Assembly (NCBI GenBank): GCA_032654645.1
Contig: JAULAW010000004.1
Coordinates: 62,001 to 126,000 of the forward strand
Source of the DNA: CAITJF01 sp032654645
GTDB taxonomy: Bacteria > Pseudomonadota > Gammaproteobacteria > Burkholderiales > Gallionellaceae
Direction of reading: 5' to 3'
DNA length: 64,000 nucleotides
Below are positions 54,594 to 63,703 of the stretch, one piece after another; position 1 is the stretch's first letter; each line of letters starts with the position of its first letter. The position numbers and the translations under genes were made by a program. Below the pieces are notes generated by a model. That model had not been told where the DNA came from, did not search any database, and worked only from the letters and a program-made list of their open reading frames with translations.

Positions 54594-55016
54594 ATGCTTG
54601 AACCTCTCGCCGCCATTAGCAGCCTGAAGCTGGCTTCGCGCGCCCTCGCCTTCAAGCAACCCACTCTGCTGGCGGCCATCCTGTTCGCAGTTACGCTAAA
54701 CGGCTGTGCTCATGCGGCAAAAGATGCGCCGCTCACCGAAGGGCACGCTGCCACAGCGCAGTCGCCCATGCGCGTGATCGTTTACTTTTCCCGAGCACCC
54801 GCAGCGGACAGCAAACAACTGGCTGCGGTTATTTCCGAAGCTTGCCAATGCCACCCGGTCCTTTTCCGGCAGTACGGCGATAGCGCGCTGATCTACGAGC
54901 TGGGTCTGCCACAGAACAACACCTTCTCATCATTTGAAAAGGCGTTGCTGGTGGGCGGTAAGTCTCTGGGGATTCAGGCCGTGGAACAGGATGCACTGAT
55001 GCAACATCAGCAATAG
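54594..55016 (+). CDS. Predicted lipoprotein with a murJ-derived N-terminus
   Basis: This 140-aa protein begins MLEPLAAISSLKLASRALAF, similar to MurJ (LATISSLTLVSRILAF), and then continues KQPTLLAAILFAVTLNGCAH. That is a membrane segment ending in a lipobox-like LNGC with Cys38. The mature part has MRVIVYFSRAPAADSKQLAA and FSSFEKALLVGGKSLGIQAV and is unrecognised. It is followed by the S8 protease after 52 bp on the same strand, and may be its inhibitor or partner. Translation may be borrowed from the captured murJ start. Confidence 0.7.
   Translation: MLEPLAAISSLKLASRALAFKQPTLLAAILFAVTLNGCAHAAKDAPLTEGHAATAQSPMRVIVYFSRAPAADSKQLAAVISEACQCHPVLFRQYGDSALIYELGLPQNNTFSSFEKALLVGGKSLGIQAVEQDALMQHQQ
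54604..54653 (+). repeat. Copy of the murJ 5' coding end
   Basis: This 50-bp stretch aligns without gaps to 57970-58019 in murJ with 41 identities (counted by eye), including AGCAGCCTGA and CTCTCGCC. The similarity stops at the TTC codon, 20 codons into the gene. Confidence 0.75.
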
Positions 55017-55068
55017 AATTCACCACATCACAGCACGCTATTAACAGTCAACATAAAGGGGATGTTTT

Positions 55069-57465
55069 TTGAAGCGAAGCACAAAGAATGCAGTTTCATT
55101 TGCGTTTTCCATAATCTGGACACTTGGCTCCACGCCCGCACTGGCAGCCGAAATCGGCAAGGCAAATTATGCGCCTCCAAACACCGCTCCCAGGGTCAGT
55201 GACCGGCTGATCGTTAAACTCAGGCCGAATTACCTGCCTAAAGGCTTGAGTGTCGCGCAAATCAGCACCGAACTGAGCAGGCCGTTTGCCGCCCAGACCG
55301 TTAGCCAGATGCAGGCTGCGGCAGGAATAAACATGACCGAAATGCACGCTCTTTCAAACGGCGCGCACGTACTCTCCATACCAGGCCCGCCCAACAAACA
55401 GGCCATTGATCGAGCGATCACCGGCATCGCCGGGCTGGCTAATGTGGAGTATGTCGAAGAAGATGCAATCCTGACTATCCAAACCGCACCGAACGACACC
55501 TACTACCCCACAGGCCCTACCGGCAACCCCGGCCTGTGGGGAATGTGGCCAGTGAGTGCGGTGGCCTCGCCTGCGCCCGGCGGCACCGGCAGCTATGGCG
55601 CCGATTTCGAGACGGCATGGGTCACCGCTACCGGAACCGGCGTGGTCGTGGCCGTAGTGGATACCGGGATCACACCGCATGTGGATATTGTGGGGGACGC
55701 AGGCTCGGTTTCGCCAGCCACTGGCAATCTTGTTTCACCCGGCTACGACTTCATCACCGACTGCAGGGTGCGCGGCACATGCGCGGCCACCACACTTGCT
55801 GCGAGCGCGGTTGTGGCAGCCTCCCCTGACGCAACTGACTTGGGCGACTTTATCGCGCCGGGCAATTCTTCTTGGCACGGCACACATGTTGCCGGCACCA
55901 TCGCGGCGATTGGCAATAATAATATTGGGGTAATCGGCGGGGCGTATAACGCTAAAATATTGCCTGTCCGTGTTCTGGGCAAGGGCGGCGGGTATGCATC
56001 CGATATAGCGGAAGGAATTAAATGGGCGGCTGGGGTGCACCCAACCATTGCCAACACCAATCCTGCCAAGGTCATCAATCTGAGCATGGGCGGAATAGGA
56101 GCATGTCCCTCAATTACTATTGGGCCGGCAATCAACGCGGCAGTGGCCGCAGGCGCGGTAGTGGTGGTGGCCGCAGGTAATTCCAACACCGATGTCGCTT
56201 ACACTAACCCAGCAAACTGCAATAACGTGATTTCCGTTGCTGCCATAGCAAGGGATGGCAGCCGTGCGTATTACAGCAACTTCAGCTCGCCGCCGAGCAA
56301 CACCACTAACCCAACCTATGTAACCCTGGCCGCACCGGGAAGCTATCAAGGTTATCACGCCACCATTGATCCCGGCATCCTGTCCACCCTCAATACATCG
56401 TTAACCACTCCCGCCACCTTGGCAGGTTCAAATTATGTTTACTATCAGGGCACCAGTATGGCCACGCCGCACGTATCGGCGGCGGTCGCGTTGATGATGG
56501 CCCGCAATCCTGCCCTTACCCCGGCGCAAGCCAAGACCATCCTGAGCGCCCCGGCTACGCTGACCCCTTTCCCATCCTTTCAAACATCTCCGGGCTTGCT
56601 GTTCCCCGCCAGAGATTGCGCCACCAATAATAACTGCGGCGCTGGGTTACTCAACGCCAAGCTGGCCGTGCAAAACAGCATCACGCCATTGACCGCTTCT
56701 TCAGCCTCGGTTGATTTTGGTTCGCTGTCAACCCATGCCAACACCAGCAAATATGTCACCTTGACCAACTCCTCGCAAGGCTCCCTGGTAGCTGGTGCGG
56801 CCACCATCACCGGAGCCAATGCAGCACTCTTTACCGTGGTAACCGACACCTGCAACGCGGCAACCATAGCTCCTTCAGGAACCTGCCAAGTCACGATGAA
56901 CTACACGCCGACGGCGGCAGGCAGCCACTCGGCAACGTTGTCAGTTCCCACCAGCACGGCTGGAGTGACCACGACCGTAGGACTCACCGGAATAGCCGGA
57001 TCTCCGTTGATAGCCGCGATGCCAACTGTGATGGCTGCTACGGTTTATGTTGGCGAATCAACGACAGTCGACCTGACGTTTGCCAACCCGAATGCGATAG
57101 AGGTGAAGCTGGTGGGGGTGACACTATCTCAACCCGCGATCATGGCGACCTCAATAGACAATTGCAGCAACATCACGCTTGCGGCAGGCGCGACATGTGG
57201 CGTGACAGTCACTATTACACCGGCTGCCGCCGGTGCATATTCCGGAACCGTCACGGTCGGCTTGTCAAACAGCGTGCTCCCCGCGACCCAAGTCGCCATT
57301 TCCGGCACCGCCAATGCTGCACCTGCGCCCGCAACGGGCGGCGGTGGCGGCGGATGCTCGATCATGCCAGCCGCTGCTTATCCTGATTCCTCCCTGCCGT
57401 TGGCCATGTTTATCATGCTGGCTTACTGGTTGCGCCAGCGTGTACGCACACGTGGGGAAGCCTGA
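55069..57465 (+). CDS. Subtilisin-like S8 serine protease with a JDVT-CTERM-like sorting tail
   Basis: The 798-aa protein starts with TTG at 55069 and has a signal peptide (AFSIIWTLGSTPALAA) and a propeptide. The catalytic triad is Asp198 (VVAVVDTGITPH), His273 (WHGTHVAGT) and Ser463 (YQGTSMATPHVSAA). Two Ig-like choice-of-anchor repeats follow at about 545-640 and 660-745, with a conserved Cys pair each. The tail is a Gly6 run, Cys763 (GGCSIMP), PDSSLPLAMFIMLAYW and RQRVRTRGEA: a Cys, a membrane helix and a basic end, as in JDVT-CTERM tails. The next gene encodes the matching type of protease. Expected location: cell surface. Confidence 0.9.
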   Translation: MKRSTKNAVSFAFSIIWTLGSTPALAAEIGKANYAPPNTAPRVSDRLIVKLRPNYLPKGLSVAQISTELSRPFAAQTVSQMQAAAGINMTEMHALSNGAHVLSIPGPPNKQAIDRAITGIAGLANVEYVEEDAILTIQTAPNDTYYPTGPTGNPGLWGMWPVSAVASPAPGGTGSYGADFETAWVTATGTGVVVAVVDTGITPHVDIVGDAGSVSPATGNLVSPGYDFITDCRVRGTCAATTLAASAVVAASPDATDLGDFIAPGNSSWHGTHVAGTIAAIGNNNIGVIGGAYNAKILPVRVLGKGGGYASDIAEGIKWAAGVHPTIANTNPAKVINLSMGGIGACPSITIGPAINAAVAAGAVVVVAAGNSNTDVAYTNPANCNNVISVAAIARDGSRAYYSNFSSPPSNTTNPTYVTLAAPGSYQGYHATIDPGILSTLNTSLTTPATLAGSNYVYYQGTSMATPHVSAAVALMMARNPALTPAQAKTILSAPATLTPFPSFQTSPGLLFPARDCATNNNCGAGLLNAKLAVQNSITPLTASSASVDFGSLSTHANTSKYVTLTNSSQGSLVAGAATITGANAALFTVVTDTCNAATIAPSGTCQVTMNYTPTAAGSHSATLSVPTSTAGVTTTVGLTGIAGSPLIAAMPTVMAATVYVGESTTVDLTFANPNAIEVKLVGVTLSQPAIMATSIDNCSNITLAAGATCGVTVTITPAAAGAYSGTVTVGLSNSVLPATQVAISGTANAAPAPATGGGGGGCSIMPAAAYPDSSLPLAMFIMLAYWLRQRVRTRGEA

Positions 57466-57865
57466 CTACAAGCTCATCGCTGCGGTTATAGCGCCGCTGC
57501 TGATCTGGCCCTGGCTCCCCGCCTGGGATGGTGCATATCTCAAAGGAGGGGCAGCCAGCGCGATTGCCCTGGTCACATTGATCTCCATCGCTGAGGAAGT
57601 GCTGTTCCGGGGTTTTCTGCAAGGCGGGTTGCTGTCCAGGGAAAGCTTCAAACCCGTAACCGCCGGGTTCAGCAGGGCTAACTGGTTAACCAGCATCGCG
57701 TTTGCATGCGCCCATATCTGGCAACATCCTTTAATGCTCATCCCCGGATATTTCGCCGTATCCCTGGTGCTGGGTTTTTTTCGCGAGCGGTATGGCGGTA
57801 TTCTGGTTCCGGTGTTGCTCCATAGCTATTACAACATCGGACTGCTGTTTTTTGTAACTCCCTGA
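57440..57865 (+). CDS. CPBP-type glutamic intramembrane protease (MrtJ-like)
   Basis: The probable start is GTG at 57440 (or 57452), inside the end of the S8 gene. The 141-aa membrane protein has ISIAEEVLFRGFLQGGLL with the EExxxR signature, FACAHIWQHP and GFFRERYGGILVPVLLHSYY with the conserved His residues. CPBP proteases of the MrtJ group are encoded beside JDVT-CTERM proteins and are thought to process their tails. Overlap with the S8 gene indicates translational coupling and supports this pairing. The longer frame to 57233 is a shadow of the protease gene. Confidence 0.85.
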   Translation: MYAHVGKPDYKLIAAVIAPLLIWPWLPAWDGAYLKGGAASAIALVTLISIAEEVLFRGFLQGGLLSRESFKPVTAGFSRANWLTSIAFACAHIWQHPLMLIPGYFAVSLVLGFFRERYGGILVPVLLHSYYNIGLLFFVTP

Positions 57866-57953
57866 GAGCTGCCATTGATAGTCGGGTTGCGCGTCTGTTC
57901 CTGGCGCGATGGTATGATGCGCGGCGTTTATAGCGGATAACACACGACCCAGC

Positions 57954-59492
57954 ATGAATCTCCTGAAAGCTCTCGCCACCATCAGCAGCCTGACGCTGGT
58001 TTCACGCATACTCGCGTTCGCCCGCGACGTGTTGATCGCGCGCATTTTCGGCGCGGGCATGGCGACCGACGCTTTCTTCGTGGCCTTCAAGCTGCCCAAC
58101 CTGCTGCGCCGCCTGTTTGCGGAGGGCGCATTCTCGCAGGCTTTCGTGCCGATCTTCGGCGAATACAAAAACCGCCGCGGTCATGACGAAACCAAGCTGT
58201 TGGTGGATCATGTCACAACCATGCTGGCGATCATCCTGTTCATCGTCACGCTGATCGGTATCATCGCCGCGCCGATCCTGGTGTACATCAGCGCGCCGGG
58301 CTTCGTGAAAGACCCGGACAAGTTCGCGCTCACCGTCCAACTGCTGCGCATCACTTCCCCTTACATCTTTTTCATCTCGCTGGTTGCGGTGGCGGCGGGC
58401 ATACTCAACACCTACAACAAATTTTGGGTGCCCGCCTTCGCCCCCGTCCTGCTCAACCTGTGTTTTATCGGCGCGGCACTGTGGCTGGCGCCGTATTGCG
58501 ATCCGCCCATCATGGCGCTGGCATGGGCGGTGTTTCTGGCCGGGTTCGTGCAGCTCGCATTTCAAATCCCGTTTTTGAAAAAAATCGGCATGTTGCCCGC
58601 GCTGCGCTTCAGCCTGAAAGATGAAGGCATGTGGCGCGTAATCAAGCAGATGGGCCCGGCGGTATTCGGCGTTTCCATCGGCCAGATCAGCCTCATCATC
58701 AATACCATCTTCGCCTCTTTTCTGGTGGCGGGCAGCGTGTCGTGGCTGTATTACGCGGACCGGCTGATGGAATTTCCCACCGGCATTCTGGGCGTGGCCA
58801 TCGGCACGATTTTGCTGCCGTCGCTTTCCAAGTGCCATGCCGATAACAACACGGCGGAGTATTCCAGGCTATTGGATTGGGGCTTGCGTCTGACCATCAT
58901 CTTGACGCTGCCCGCCGCGCTGGCCCTGGGCATGATCGGCGTGCCCTTGCTGGCGACCTTCTTTCAGCATGGCGCATTTGGCGCGCACGATGTGCTGATG
59001 ACGCGCCAGGCGCTGGTCGGCTACAGCGTGGGGCTGATCGGCTTGATCCTGGTGAAAATCCTCGCGCCGGGTTTTTATGCGCGCCAAGACATCAAGACGC
59101 CGGTGAAGATCGGCATTATCACGCTGCTGGCTACGCAGGCGATGAACGCGCTGTTTATCGGCTGGATGCAGCACGCCGGGCTTGCGCTGTCCATCGGCCT
59201 TGGCGCGTGCCTGAATTCTGCAATCCTGTTCTATTACTTGCGCAAGGACGGCATTTATCAACCCGAACCGGGCTGGGCAAAATTTTTTGTCAAGGTAGGC
59301 ATCGCCGTGTCGGCCTTGGGAATAGTGTTGTGGTTCGGCATGGGCAGCGAGCAAAGCTGGCTGAACAGTTCTGGCTGGGCGCGCATCCTGCGCTTGTCGG
59401 CATTGGTTGCCGGAGGCGTCGCGGTGTATTTCGCGGCGCTGGGTATGCTGGGATTCCGGCCTAAGGATTTTTCCAAGCGGGCGGTGAGCTGA
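57954..59492 (+). CDS. murJ: Lipid II flippase MurJ
   Basis: MurJ moves lipid II across the inner membrane. This 512-aa MATE-like protein has about 14 membrane helices. SLTLVSRILAFARDVLIARI, GTDAFFVAFKLPNLLRRLFAEGAFSQAF-type residues at 37-64, and LMEFPTGILGVAIGTILLPS are conserved. I infer that an ancestral rpsT-murJ neighbourhood is separated here by the cassette at 54.2-57.9 kb. Its promoter may include TATGAT at about 57913. Confidence 0.97.
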   Translation: MNLLKALATISSLTLVSRILAFARDVLIARIFGAGMATDAFFVAFKLPNLLRRLFAEGAFSQAFVPIFGEYKNRRGHDETKLLVDHVTTMLAIILFIVTLIGIIAAPILVYISAPGFVKDPDKFALTVQLLRITSPYIFFISLVAVAAGILNTYNKFWVPAFAPVLLNLCFIGAALWLAPYCDPPIMALAWAVFLAGFVQLAFQIPFLKKIGMLPALRFSLKDEGMWRVIKQMGPAVFGVSIGQISLIINTIFASFLVAGSVSWLYYADRLMEFPTGILGVAIGTILLPSLSKCHADNNTAEYSRLLDWGLRLTIILTLPAALALGMIGVPLLATFFQHGAFGAHDVLMTRQALVGYSVGLIGLILVKILAPGFYARQDIKTPVKIGIITLLATQAMNALFIGWMQHAGLALSIGLGACLNSAILFYYLRKDGIYQPEPGWAKFFVKVGIAVSALGIVLWFGMGSEQSWLNSSGWARILRLSALVAGGVAVYFAALGMLGFRPKDFSKRAVS

Positions 59493-59602
59493 GGTTGCTA
59501 ATGGCGGCTATCGGCTAAGATGGTCAATAGTGGGGTAGGGGAAGTTTCTTGAGGCGAATGACTTCCCCTTTGTCTGGAACTTGCCGCTCGCCCCAATCGA
59601 AC

Positions 59603-59948
59603 ATGACTAACGTATGCTCAGAAGAAGCATCAGTGGAGATGTTCCTTGGGTCACGAATGGGAAGCCAAGCCGTCACATGTCAAGCACGCTGAAAGTTGGT
59701 GCCCAATTTGCGCAGGTCACGTTCTGATTGAACCATTGAAGCAACTGCAACATATTGCCGAGGGACGAGGTGGCTTGTGCCTATCGGATCAATATGTTTC
59801 AAGTACGACGAAGCTCAGGTGGCGCTGTGCCGACGGCCATGAATGGGAAGCCGTGCCTAGCAGCATTAAGGCTGGCAAATGGTGCCCCACTTGTGCCACT
59901 AAGCTCCGCATCGCGACACGTCAAAAACACCGAAGGGAATCGCCCTAG
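59603..59948 (+). pseudogene. Zinc-ribbon (treble-clef) repeat protein fragment
   Basis: The frame encodes two copies of a W-C-GHEW-CP-C unit: HQWRCSLGHEWEAKPSHV with SWCPICAG, and LRWRCADGHEWEAVPSSI with KWCPTCATK. This is the probable zinc-ribbon domain common in endonuclease-like and hypothetical proteins. No good start exists: the frame opens after a TGA near 59600, and TTG at 59646 is internal to the first unit. It is most likely the remains of a larger gene. The flanking spacers 59493-59602 and 59949-60094 hold nothing recognisable. Confidence 0.6.
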
Positions 59949-60094
59949 TTTCAGCCTACATGTTCGATTGCACGCTTTGTCCGAGGCTGACGATCAGCTA
60001 CAAAAGTCGACTGGCAGCGTAGAGATCACAAACCTGCCATAGCACTTGTGTACGCCATCAGACAGCTTGGGGTCGATAGCCGTCCATCGCTCCA

Positions 60095-60835
60095 TCACTT
60101 GTCGTTCAACAATCCCTGCATTGCCGCGACCGGCCTGACCTGCGGGAAATACACCTGCTTGTAGGAGTTGCCGAGGTTGCCCGACCACGGGATGCCCTCG
60201 CTGTTTCCGACCCGTTTCCAGTAGTCCATGATCTCCGCGTCGTAGGCGTCGATCGCGGCCGCGTAGCCGGAGGCATCATAGCGCTCGTCGTGGCGGAAGG
60301 TCTTGGTGTCCAGGCGCGGCTTCAGCGGCACTTCGTCCTTGATGTGCCCGATGCACAGGCCGACCAGCGGGAAGGTGAGCGGCGGCATGCCGAGCAGGTC
60401 TATCATGCCCTGCGGGTTGCGGCGGATGCTGCCGATTGGGACGATACCTAAGCCCAGCGATTCGGCGGCGGTGATCAACGTGCCGAGGACGATGCCCGCA
60501 TCGGTCGCGGCGACGCCGAAGCCTTCCATGCTTTCGTGGATGATCTGCGCCTGTCCGGCTTTGCGCACGCCGAGGTCGGTCTTGTGGTAGTCGATGGCGA
60601 TGACGATGAATACCGGCGCCTGCGCGATCCACGCCTGCCCGCTGGCAAGCTCGGCGATACGCGCGCGCTTTTCCGCATCGCGCACCACGATCAGCGAAAT
60701 ATCCTGCGCGTTCATCGAGGTTGGCGCGCGGTGCGCGGCGGCGATGATCTGGTCGAGCATGGCATCGCTGAGCGGGTCGGGTTTGTAGCTGCGGATGCTG
60801 CGGTGGGCTTGCTGGATGCGCAGGGTGTCATTCAT
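60095..60835 (-). CDS. Nitroreductase-family flavin oxidoreductase (NfsA-like)
   Basis: This 246-aa FMN-dependent NAD(P)H oxidoreductase has QQAHRSIRSYKPDPLSDAML (FMN phosphate contact), AHRAPTSMNAQDISLIVV and GLGIVPIGSIRRNPQGMIDL. The C-terminal region (GLCIGHIKDEVPLKPRL; SYKQVYFPQVRP) fits the NfsA/FRP group. It overlaps cysB by ATGA on the same strand, an unusual pairing that hints at LysR-type control of redox functions. Confidence 0.9.
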   Translation of the reverse strand: MNDTLRIQQAHRSIRSYKPDPLSDAMLDQIIAAAHRAPTSMNAQDISLIVVRDAEKRARIAELASGQAWIAQAPVFIVIAIDYHKTDLGVRKAGQAQIIHESMEGFGVAATDAGIVLGTLITAAESLGLGIVPIGSIRRNPQGMIDLLGMPPLTFPLVGLCIGHIKDEVPLKPRLDTKTFRHDERYDASGYAAAIDAYDAEIMDYWKRVGNSEGIPWSGNLGNSYKQVYFPQVRPVAAMQGLLNDK

Positions 60836-61776
60836 GGTTGGTTCTCCAGTTGAGCGGACAGATGCATTGCCTTTGCGACAACCTCGCGTGTCAGGTGCGG
60901 CGCAAACAGTTCGATGAAATCGTAAGTGTAACCGCGCAGGTATTCGTTCTTGCGTATCGCTATCCGCGTGGTGCTGGGTTTGAACAGATGCCCGGCATCC
61001 AGCATGCGCAAGTGTTTGTCGCGTTCTGGTATGAAGGCCATTTTCGCCAGTATGCCGATGCCCAGCCCCAATTCAACATAGGTTTTGATCACGTCCGCAT
61101 CAATCGCGGTCAGCGCGATGTTCGGCTGGATGTTTGCCGCTTCGAACGCGGCATTGATTTTGCCGCGTCCGCTAAACGCAAAGTCGTAAGTGATGATGGG
61201 ATATTGCGCAATTTTCGCCAGCGTCAGTTTTTTCTCTGCCAGCAAGGGGTGGCGTAGCGGGGTGATGACGCAATGGTTCCATTCGTAGCACGGCAGGGTG
61301 ACGAGGTCGTCGTAGAGCGAAAGGCTTTCGGTGGCGATGCCGATGTCGGCTTCTCCGCTCAACACTTGTTCTGCGATCTGGGACGGGTTGCCCTGGTGCA
61401 ACCCCAACTTAACGCCGGGATAGCGTTTGATGAATTGTTTGACCACGGCGGGAAGGGCATAGCGTGCTTGGGTATGGGTGGTCGCGATGGTCAGATGGCC
61501 GCTACCCTGCGAGTGAAACTCTTGCCCCACCTGCTTGAGGTTATCCGCATCGTGCAGCATGCGCTGGGCAATGGCCAGAACGGCTTTTCCCGGTTCGGTG
61601 ATGGCTGCGATGCGCTTGCCGTTGCGCACGAAAATCTCGATGCCCAGCTCTTCCTCAAGTAATTTTATCTGCTTGCTGATGCCGGGCTGTGAAGTGTACA
61701 ACGCATTCGCGGCATCGGAGATTTTCAGTCTTTGACGCACGATTTCGTTGAGGTAGCGCAGTTGTTGTAGGTTCAT
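60832..61776 (-). CDS. cysB: CysB-like LysR-family regulator
   Basis: This 314-aa LysR-type activator has an N-terminal helix-turn-helix (MNLQQLRYLNEIVRQRLKIS; ALYTSQPGISKQIKLLEEEL). In the effector domain, TIATTHTQARYALP, GNPSQIAEQVLSGEADIGIA and AIDADVIKTYVELGLGIGIL match CysB/Cbl. CysB controls sulfate assimilation in response to N-acetylserine. Genes of that pathway are not in the window, so a paralogue controlling the coupled nitroreductase is possible. Confidence 0.9.
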   Translation of the reverse strand: MNLQQLRYLNEIVRQRLKISDAANALYTSQPGISKQIKLLEEELGIEIFVRNGKRIAAITEPGKAVLAIAQRMLHDADNLKQVGQEFHSQGSGHLTIATTHTQARYALPAVVKQFIKRYPGVKLGLHQGNPSQIAEQVLSGEADIGIATESLSLYDDLVTLPCYEWNHCVITPLRHPLLAEKKLTLAKIAQYPIITYDFAFSGRGKINAAFEAANIQPNIALTAIDADVIKTYVELGLGIGILAKMAFIPERDKHLRMLDAGHLFKPSTTRIAIRKNEYLRGYTYDFIELFAPHLTREVVAKAMHLSAQLENQP

Positions 61777-61906
61777 GGGAATATTCCTATATCACTAGCA
61801 GTTATAATATATTAATCTGGGAACAGCTATAATCCCTCGATAATACTGTTGCACTTTGGACTTGTATCCGTCACGCAAATAACTTGCCATGGGAATAATT
61901 ACCTAT

Positions 61907-63052
61907 ATGTTCAGTATCACTCGCCTATTTTTGCTGACCATCATCTTGATGCTTGCGGCCTGTGCCGAGATTCCGAAGCAGGATGAAAAAGCTTTCGATG
62001 GCCCCTTGATCTGGCCGCAGCCGCCCGATGAACCGCGCTTTGCTTATGAAGTCACGCTACGCTCGCCCGCCGACATCCTTGCCGAGTCCGAGGAAGATCA
62101 TTTGCGCCGTCAGTTGACGGGTGAAACCGTATCCACACAGCCGGTGTTCAATAAACCCTCCGCCATCGCGGCCCGGAACGGGCGCATTTATGTTGCCGAC
62201 ATCGGCTCGAGCACAATACTGGTGTTTGATGTGCCCCGGCGCAAGTTATTCCGTTTCGGTTTACGAAAACCCGGCGAACTGGAAAAACCATCAGGGCTTG
62301 CTCTGGATGAGCAGATGAACGTTTATGTGTCTGACACCAAGCAACGCACGGTGCTGGTGTATGACAACCTCGGATTGTTCCTGCGCAAAGTGGGCGGCCC
62401 GCAAGACCTGGAACGGCCTTCCGGCGTGGCCGTGAGCCGCGATGGCGAGCGCATCTACGTGATTGACCGTGCAAACAACGAGACAGTCAACCATCGCGTG
62501 GTCGTCTATGACAAGGAAGGTAAAAAAATACAGGTGATCGGCAGCCGGGGCAGCGGTGATGGTCAGTTCAACGCCCCGCTGCAAGGCGTGACCGGAGCGG
62601 ACGGTAAGCTTTACGTGCTTGACTCAGGCAACTTCCGTGTCCAGATTTTTGATCGCGACGGCAAGTTCCTGCGCAGCTTCGGCAGAGTCGGCGCGGAACC
62701 CGGAAAACTGGCAAGGCCGCGCGGCATCGCCGTTGACGCCGAGGGGAATGTTTACGTCAGCGACGCCGCCTTTAACAATTTCCAGATATTCAACCCCGAA
62801 GGGCAGTTGCTGCTGGCTATAGGCGAGACGAGCCTGGAAAGCAATCCAGGGCGATATGGTTTGTTAAGCGGCATTGCTGTGGATGAAACCGGGCGTGTGT
62901 ATGTGGTGGATCAGTTATTCAACAAGGTTGAAGTTATCAAGCGCCTGAAAGAGAGCGAGGTACGGCAGATGCTGCCTGAGCCCAGCCCGGTTCTGTTACC
63001 TGCGCCGGCACCAGAATCCGAACAGGATACTAAGATTTTCAAGCCGTTCTGA
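61907..63052 (+). CDS. NHL-repeat beta-propeller lipoprotein
   Basis: From the ATG at 61907 (MFSITRLFLLTIILMLAACA; an ATG at 61889 is possible) the product has 381 residues. The lipobox LAAC anchors it at about Cys18. NHL repeats follow: NKPSAIAARNGRIYVADIGS, EKPSGLALDEQMNVYVSDTK, ERPSGVAVSRDGERIYVIDR, RPRGIAVDAEGNVYVSDAAF and LLSGIAVDETGRVYVVDQLF, giving a six-bladed propeller. It ends in a Pro-rich tail. The gene lies upstream of a multihaem cytochrome on the same strand and may belong to the same extracytoplasmic system. Confidence 0.85.
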   Translation: MFSITRLFLLTIILMLAACAEIPKQDEKAFDGPLIWPQPPDEPRFAYEVTLRSPADILAESEEDHLRRQLTGETVSTQPVFNKPSAIAARNGRIYVADIGSSTILVFDVPRRKLFRFGLRKPGELEKPSGLALDEQMNVYVSDTKQRTVLVYDNLGLFLRKVGGPQDLERPSGVAVSRDGERIYVIDRANNETVNHRVVVYDKEGKKIQVIGSRGSGDGQFNAPLQGVTGADGKLYVLDSGNFRVQIFDRDGKFLRSFGRVGAEPGKLARPRGIAVDAEGNVYVSDAAFNNFQIFNPEGQLLLAIGETSLESNPGRYGLLSGIAVDETGRVYVVDQLFNKVEVIKRLKESEVRQMLPEPSPVLLPAPAPESEQDTKIFKPF

Positions 63053-63128
63053 TCCAAATAATCCCAGATTGTTCTTTTAAGGGCACCTCTAAAAATTCAT
63101 AATTCGTCGCTCCCGCGAAGGCGGGAGC

Positions 63129-63255
63129 CTATTGATCCGGCGCGATTTATCCAAGAATCCATTCGCATTGAGCTTGTCGAAATGTAAGCGGATTCGGGTG
63201 CTTCGACAGGCTCAGCACGAACGACAATCGCGTTCAATTCGTGCCGGATCAATAG
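63129..63255. repeat. Composite repeat unit with 13-bp inverted ends
   Basis: CTATTGATCCGGC (63129-63141) and its exact complement GCCGGATCAATAG (63243-63255) enclose about 100 bp. Inside, GAGCTTGTCGAA and TTCGACAGGCTCAGC form a second inverted pair of a type common in bacterial genomes. A CTCCCGCGAAGGCGGGAG hairpin lies just before the left end (about 63110-63127). Confidence 0.7.
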
Positions 63256-63268
63256 TCAAATCAACAAG

Positions 63269-63324
63269 CTAGTGTAGTGTTGCGCGCTGTTTTGAACTTA
63301 TGCCAACGGCCATCACTACACTAG
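63269..63324. repeat. Short inverted repeat CTAGTGTAGTG
   Basis: CTAGTGTAGTG (63269-63279) and CACTACACTAG (63314-63324) are perfect 11-bp inverted repeats around 34 bp. The spacer continues to 63703 with no gene I can support. Confidence 0.6.
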
Positions 63325-63703
63325 ATTCCCGCCGCAGCCATGCTATCGAATGGGATTGTCGGGGGTGGGAATGAAGGTTCTAATTGTGCCCAAGGGTAAT
63401 TCGGGTCTAATTAATAGTGCCTGAGCAAAACCCCGTGATTTTCTATCACGGTCAAGTGGCAAAACAACGTAAAAAAATCCCAAAATTGAGAAAGTTACGG
63501 GGCAGCATTTCTCGACTTCGTGAAATGGGATTCATAATTGACGGGGCACATTCAATAAAACAATGGGTTGGATATTGGCATATTATGTGCATGAACTAGT
63601 TGGCAAGCAACAAGCTAAAAGATGGCGCCCCTCTGGAAAACCAATAAAAAGCGCCTGTAAGTGAAATTTAATCCGTTATTTTCTATTGCTTAAGGGTGGT
63701 TTT

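Noticed and set aside
63417..63599. 60-codon frame starting with GTG before the cytochrome
   Set aside because: No ribosome site and no recognised family; the Lys/Arg-rich content fits AT-rich spacer DNA.
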